The translations under genes were made by a program, and so were the position numbers. Of a stretch of DNA of 64,000 nucleotides, positions 59,471 to 64,000 are shown piece by piece. Location of the stretch: assembly GCF_023145695.1 (NCBI RefSeq), contig NZ_JAJHVV010000001.1:610883-674882 (forward strand), written 5' to 3'. This DNA is from Vibrio amylolyticus. GTDB taxonomy: Bacteria > Pseudomonadota > Gammaproteobacteria > Enterobacterales > Vibrionaceae. The notes beneath the pieces are model-generated. The model did no database searches and was not told where the DNA came from. It saw nothing but the letters and a program-made list of their open reading frames with translations. The first letter of the stretch is position 1; every line of letters begins with the position of its first letter.

Positions 59471-62400
59471 TTAATGCGCACTTCGCGCTTTCACATCGTG
59501 TTGTAGCGCTTTGTTAAGTTCAGCTTCAACATGTCCTGGCGAATGGGTCGTAATTGAAATCAAACGATACATCGCTGGAATAACGAACAGTGTTACTAAG
59601 GTCGCAAAGCCCATCCCAAAGAAGATAACCGTACCCACAGCAACGCGGCTTTCATAGCCTGCCCCTGTCGATAGTATCAATGGAATCGCGCCTGCTAGCG
59701 TTGTAAATGCCGTCATCATGATCGGGCGAAGACGACGCGCTGAAGCATCAATAATGGCTTTTTCAAACTCAATACCACGGTCACGCAGTTGGTTGGCAAA
59801 TTCAACAATCAAAATACCGTTTTTGGTAACCATACCAATCAGCATGATCATGCCGATTTGACTGTAGATATTAAGCCCTTGCGACATAAGTACTAAGCCT
59901 AAGAAGCCACCAAACACACCCATTGGAACGGTAAACATCACAACAAGTGGGTTAATAAAGCTTTCAAACTGCGCTGCAAGTACCAAGTAAGCAACTAGCA
60001 TCGCTAAGCCAAAGACAAGAAGCGTACTCGATTGGTTCTCTTTATAGTCTTTTGATTCACCAGAATAACTAACCGATACGTCCGACGGCAGTAGCTCAAT
60101 CGCCTTTTCATCAAGGAAATTCAGCGCATCACCTAGCGTGTAACCCTCCTCAACGTTTGCCGTGATGGTTATCGACTTCTGCTTGTTGTAGTGAGAAAGA
60201 CGAATAGACGAGGCGATCTCTTCAATGTGAGTCACGGTATCCAGCGTAATCAATTCACCGCTGTTAGTGCGTAAATAAATTTGGCTGAGATCGGCGGCAT
60301 TATTGAAATTGTTCTCATCGCCTCGAAGGTACACATCATACTCTTCACCACGATCAACAAATGTTGTTTCAGATTTGCCACCTAGCATAATTTCTAACGT
60401 TTCCGAAATCTCAGAAACACTAATACCAAGCTCTGCCGCTCTCTGTTTATCAACATTGACGACTAACTCCGGTGTTTTCTCTGAGTAGTTGATATTGGTG
60501 CCATTCATCATTGGGGAATCTTCGGCCAAGTCTTTCAGCTTATTGGCCCACTGTTGCAACTCATCGTAATCTGCCCCACCGAGAACAAATTGAACAGGTT
60601 CACTCGAGCCACCTCTAAAACCAGGCATGAATGGGAAAATACGCACATCAGGGATCCCTGATAACGCTTTACGAACCTTACCAAGAGCTTCTGTCGCCGT
60701 AATATCACGCTCATTCCAGTCTTCTAACACCATGACGACAAAGCCAGTCTGATCGCCCGCGTTACCACCAAAAGCGGGAGTCTCTGCACTGAATGATTTT
60801 AAGAAATTCTCTTCAAGCAGAGGCATTAAGCGATCTTCAACAATATCCATATTGGCTGACATTCGATTATAGCTGGTTGCATCTGCGCCACGAACAAAGG
60901 CAAAAATAACGCCTCGATCTTCTGTCGGGGCTAATTGTGCAGGGACTTGCTTCATCAAACTAAAGCTACCGCCAATACAGGAGACAATGATAATCGGGGC
61001 TATCCATTTGAAACGAATAACGTGTTGCAGGACTCCTCGATACTTTCTCTCCAAGAAAGCAAAAGCACGGTTAACCACCAACGTAAAACGCGTTGGTTTG
61101 ACATTAGCTTTTAAGATCTTACTGCCAAGAACAGGGGTTAGAGTTAGCGCGATCAATGATGAGAAAATCACAGACATCGCCAATAACACAGAGAACTCCG
61201 TAAACAGTAACCCAACCATGCCATCCATAAAAGATATAGGTAGGAAAACCATCACTAAGACCAGCGTTGTCGCAACAACAGCAAAGCCTACTTCTCTTGC
61301 TCCTTTATAAGCGGCAAGCAGCGGTGTTTCACCTTGTTCAATATGGTGGTAAATATTTTCGATTACCACAATGGCATCATCAACAACTAAGCCAATCGAA
61401 AGGATCAGCGCCATTAACGTAATCAGGTTAATAGAGAACCCAAAGTAGTACGCGGCAATGAAAGATGAGATCAAGGAGATAGGAACCGTGATCGCAGGGA
61501 TCAATGTTGCTCGAGCCTGACCAATAAAGATGTAAAGAATGAGGACAACGAGACCACCCGTGATAAATAAGGTGGTGTAAACTTCAGAAATTGAACGTTC
61601 AATGAAGATCGTCGCGTCATAATCAATCACTAAACTCGTTGCTTTCGGTAAAAACTGTTGAATATCTTGAACTTCTTTACGTACTAGTTTCGCCACGTCC
61701 AGCGGGTTCGCATCTGACTGTGGGACAATACCTATGCTTAAATTAACAATACCGTTTGCCTTAAATGACGCATTTTCATTACGAGCACCTAAGTAAACAT
61801 CCGCAACGTCTTTTAAATAGATCGGCGAGTTATCACTCGCACGTTTAACAACAAGGTATTCAAAATCTTTCGCTTCACTATAAGCGCGAACCGTTCGAAC
61901 TGACATTGTAATGGAGTCATTTCGAACTTCACCGCCCGGGCTCTCCATGTTCTCTCGGCGCAGAGCAGCGGTAATATCACTGGTACTCACACCTCGCCCT
62001 GCCATCACCTCTGGTTTTAACTTAACGTACATTACCTTGTACAAACCACCAGACAGATTGGACGAACTAACTCCAGAAATAAGACTGAAACGGTCTATCA
62101 ACACGCGCTCAGCGTAATCAGTCAGCTGAGTTCGATCCATTTCTGATGAGCTGAGGTTAATGTAAATAGATGGCTCACCGGAACCGTTGTTTTTATAAAC
62201 CAACGGGTCATCGGCTTCATCAGGCAGTGATCGCTGAGCTCTTGCGACCGCGTCTCGAACATCACTAATGCCTGAGTTTAAGTCATAGCCAAGATCAAAC
62301 GTAATGGTAATTCGAGAAAAGCCATTTCGCGTGGTCGACACAATTTCATCGATTCCACTAATGCCAGAGAGCTGATCTTCTAAGACCGTGGTTATTTGGC

Positions 62401-62581
62401 TCTCAACAATGGTGGCTGAAGCGCCTTTATAAGTGGTATTGATCGACACAACTGGATATTCAATATCCGGCATCTCACGTACCGCCAACTTTGAAAAGGA
62501 TACGATGCCAAAAACGCACAGCAACATGCTAAGAACAAGTGCGGCAACTGGGCGTTTTACTGAAATATCAGATAACAACAT
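59471..62581 (-). CDS. RND-family multidrug efflux transporter (VexH type)
   Basis: Inner-membrane proton-driven pump of the HAE-1 group, 1036 residues, 12 membrane segments and two large periplasmic loops. The proton relay is present: two Asp in GLVVDDAIVVIENIYHH (TM4, near residue 407) and Lys in GMVTKNGILIVEFANQ (TM10, near residue 935). By position it corresponds to V. cholerae VexH, which exports bile salts and some drugs. It overlaps the adaptor gene by one base (TAATG). No outer-membrane channel gene is adjacent, so it must borrow TolC or another one encoded elsewhere. Confidence 0.92.
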   Translation of the reverse strand: MLLSDISVKRPVAALVLSMLLCVFGIVSFSKLAVREMPDIEYPVVSINTTYKGASATIVESQITTVLEDQLSGISGIDEIVSTTRNGFSRITITFDLGYDLNSGISDVRDAVARAQRSLPDEADDPLVYKNNGSGEPSIYINLSSSEMDRTQLTDYAERVLIDRFSLISGVSSSNLSGGLYKVMYVKLKPEVMAGRGVSTSDITAALRRENMESPGGEVRNDSITMSVRTVRAYSEAKDFEYLVVKRASDNSPIYLKDVADVYLGARNENASFKANGIVNLSIGIVPQSDANPLDVAKLVRKEVQDIQQFLPKATSLVIDYDATIFIERSISEVYTTLFITGGLVVLILYIFIGQARATLIPAITVPISLISSFIAAYYFGFSINLITLMALILSIGLVVDDAIVVIENIYHHIEQGETPLLAAYKGAREVGFAVVATTLVLVMVFLPISFMDGMVGLLFTEFSVLLAMSVIFSSLIALTLTPVLGSKILKANVKPTRFTLVVNRAFAFLERKYRGVLQHVIRFKWIAPIIIVSCIGGSFSLMKQVPAQLAPTEDRGVIFAFVRGADATSYNRMSANMDIVEDRLMPLLEENFLKSFSAETPAFGGNAGDQTGFVVMVLEDWNERDITATEALGKVRKALSGIPDVRIFPFMPGFRGGSSEPVQFVLGGADYDELQQWANKLKDLAEDSPMMNGTNINYSEKTPELVVNVDKQRAAELGISVSEISETLEIMLGGKSETTFVDRGEEYDVYLRGDENNFNNAADLSQIYLRTNSGELITLDTVTHIEEIASSIRLSHYNKQKSITITANVEEGYTLGDALNFLDEKAIELLPSDVSVSYSGESKDYKENQSSTLLVFGLAMLVAYLVLAAQFESFINPLVVMFTVPMGVFGGFLGLVLMSQGLNIYSQIGMIMLIGMVTKNGILIVEFANQLRDRGIEFEKAIIDASARRLRPIMMTAFTTLAGAIPLILSTGAGYESRVAVGTVIFFGMGFATLVTLFVIPAMYRLISITTHSPGHVEAELNKALQHDVKARSAH

Positions 62582-63639
62582 TAGTTACTTTCCTTTTCCA
62601 GTGCACTCTGTTCAATATTAAGCTCTTTCACAGAAACACCATCACGCATATTCACAATACCTTGGACGACAATTTTTTGTCCTACTTCTACGCCTTCTGC
62701 AATCACTACTTGATTCTCAACTCGCTCAGCTAAGATGACTTCGGTACGTGTCGCTTTGTTATCTTCACCGATAACGTACACAAATCGTTTTGTACCTGAG
62801 TACTCCAATGCTTGTGCAGGGATAATTGGCGCTTCTATTGTAGGAAATGCCATGTTTGCAGACGCAAGCATGCCTGGTTTTAGTAAATATTCTGGATTAT
62901 CGAAGCTAACTCGAACACGTAAGTTCAACGTCTCCATGTTAACTCGAGAATCAATACCGACAAGTTCACCGTCAAAGGTTCTACTACCCCAAGCTGACGT
63001 ACTAATCACCACCTTCATACCTTGGCTTAAACGCGATAAGTAACGTTCTGGAATAAGTAGATCTAACTGCATCACCGACAAATCATCAAGCGTCAGCAGT
63101 TGGCTTCCCGCACTGACTAACTCACCGGGGCTTAAATCAATGAAACCGATAGTGCCAGAGAAAGGCGCGGCAATATTCAAATCTTTTACGTTGGCATGGG
63201 CTGCATCCAAGCGAGCTTGAGCGATTTCAACACTCGCTTTTTGCCCATCTATTTGTGTTTGAGTGATCGCATTTCGCTTTGCTAGGCGTTCAAACTCTGC
63301 CAGCTTACGAGTTTCATCATTTAAGTAAGCTCTTGCTTCTTTGAGTGATGCCTTCGCCTTATCGTCGTTTAATTGAATCAGCAGTTGACCTCGTTTTACT
63401 TCTTGGTTCGCAGTAACGGGGATTTTGGTCACTTTACCCGCCACTTCCGGAGAGATAACCACGGCTTGTTTTGCCTCTAACTTACCAACTAATGTTAAAG
63501 ATTGAGATATTTGGTGGACTTGAACTTCTTCAGTGATCACCGTAACGGCTTGTGGGCCAGAAGGACGCTTTGCCTGAGCCAAAGGAGCAGACGTTAGAAT
63601 AGACAGTGCCAGTAACTTTATGATTATTTTATTTTTCAT
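62581..63639 (-). CDS. RND periplasmic adaptor (membrane fusion protein, VexG type)
   Basis: Periplasmic adaptor that links the RND pump to an outer-membrane channel. 352 residues with a signal peptide (ending APLAQA near residue 23). No lipobox is seen, so it is not lipidated like AcrA. The lipoyl-like domain halves are VVISPEVAGKVTKIPVTANQ near residue 62 and LNIAAPFSGTIGFIDLSPGE near residue 155, separated by the coiled-coil hairpin (KASLKEARAYLNDETRKL, QTQIDGQKASVEIAQARLD). A beta-barrel and membrane-proximal domain follow. First gene of the two-gene operon. Confidence 0.92.
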   Translation of the reverse strand: MKNKIIIKLLALSILTSAPLAQAKRPSGPQAVTVITEEVQVHQISQSLTLVGKLEAKQAVVISPEVAGKVTKIPVTANQEVKRGQLLIQLNDDKAKASLKEARAYLNDETRKLAEFERLAKRNAITQTQIDGQKASVEIAQARLDAAHANVKDLNIAAPFSGTIGFIDLSPGELVSAGSQLLTLDDLSVMQLDLLIPERYLSRLSQGMKVVISTSAWGSRTFDGELVGIDSRVNMETLNLRVRVSFDNPEYLLKPGMLASANMAFPTIEAPIIPAQALEYSGTKRFVYVIGEDNKATRTEVILAERVENQVVIAEGVEVGQKIVVQGIVNMRDGVSVKELNIEQSALEKESN

Positions 63640-63824
63640 GTTTGGTATCTGTGAAAATAAGAACTATCAATATAGTACCTCTTCTTGGCTAGTGATAACG
63701 TCAAGTAGTGTAAATAATAGGAAACAAACTCAACGTTTACCTCATATCCCTTACGCTAAAATGGCTATTTAGTATCACCTTTGTCCAAAAAGGCACCATT
63801 CAGTTCAAAATCCTAAGAAAACTC

Positions 63825-63852
63825 TTTACAGCTTTTACGAGTTTGCTATGAT
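63825..63852 (+). promoter_or_regulatory. Promoter of the tRNA-Tyr gene
   Basis: TTTACA and TATGAT are 16 bases apart, followed by GCGCTCCGC, a GC-rich discriminator typical of stable-RNA promoters under stringent control. Confidence 0.75.
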
Positions 63853-63942
63853 GCGCTCCGCACTTGAGTGACGCGTTGGGAAAACATCACTTAAGCTTAT
63901 TTCTTAAATCCTTAGAGATTAAGAAATACCAAAGTGCCCCCT

Positions 63943-64000
<58 letters not shown>

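Noticed and set aside
62735..63043. 102-residue plus-strand frame within the RND adaptor gene
   Set aside because: It is antisense to the adaptor, which has intact domains.

Overview
This window is a stretch of the main chromosome of a gamma-proteobacterium of the family Vibrionaceae, most likely Aliivibrio or a close Vibrio relative. The clues are toxR-toxS divergent from htpG, a short-leader OmpU/ChiP-type porin beside ligA-zipA, nagE divergent from nagAC beside asnB, and a gene order that, as far as I can recall it, runs like the V. cholerae chromosome 1 block from the tRNA-Tyr/RND pump region to nagE. The DNA is moderately AT-rich, gene-dense and made mostly of core genes. I see no prophage, integron, insertion sequence, CRISPR array or other large accessory island.

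Layout. 1-4 kb: GlcNAc uptake and catabolism (nagE, cut by the window edge; nagA-nagC) around a divergent control region with a NagC-like operator and a CRP-like site. 4-7.6 kb: a CPA2 antiporter with an RCK domain, then asnB. 7.6-12.2 kb, minus strand: rfaH, hemH, adk, htpG. 12.5-13.9 kb: toxR-toxS. 14-17.7 kb: a TSUP transporter, a YfcE-type phosphodiesterase, and a tightly overlapping minus-strand operon of two DUF1538 membrane proteins, a PII-like protein and a CBS-pair protein. 17.9-22.5 kb: yfcH-like gene, then the ybbO-ybbN-qmcA-ybbJ group. 22.6-24.7 kb: a small exported two-cysteine protein, a DUF2057 protein and a chitoporin-like porin. 25.2-30.4 kb: ligA, zipA, cysZ, cysK. 30.7-33.4 kb: ptsH-ptsI-crr.

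33.5-54.2 kb is a long run of envelope, RNA and cofactor genes: ubiF, miaB, ybeZ, ybeY, corC, lnt, ybeL, leuS, lptE, holA, rsfS, rlmH, mrdA, mrdB, rlpA, dacA, ybeD, lipB, lipA. 54.4-59.1 kb: a small Cys-rich lipoprotein, glyA with a clear PurR box, a YitT-family membrane protein, and a large Ig-like/DUF1566 lipoprotein. 59.4-63.6 kb: an RND pump pair without its own outer-membrane channel. The window ends inside a tRNA-Tyr gene that has a stringent-type promoter.

How the genes work together. HPr, EI and EIIA-Glc form the general PTS that should energise NagE. NagA and NagC handle and sense the GlcNAc-6-P produced, and the porin could supply chitooligosaccharides; CRP-like sites upstream of both ends suggest shared catabolite control. 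mrdA/mrdB/rlpA/dacA act in rod-shape wall synthesis, lnt/lptE/rfaH in outer-membrane assembly, and ybeD/lipB/lipA in lipoylation. The most system-like locus for follow-up is the DUF1538 pair with its PII-like and CBS partners, which looks like a cation antiporter with built-in nucleotide sensing. Several small palindromic intergenic elements, including one ERIC-like element next to glyA, make up most of the unexplained structure.
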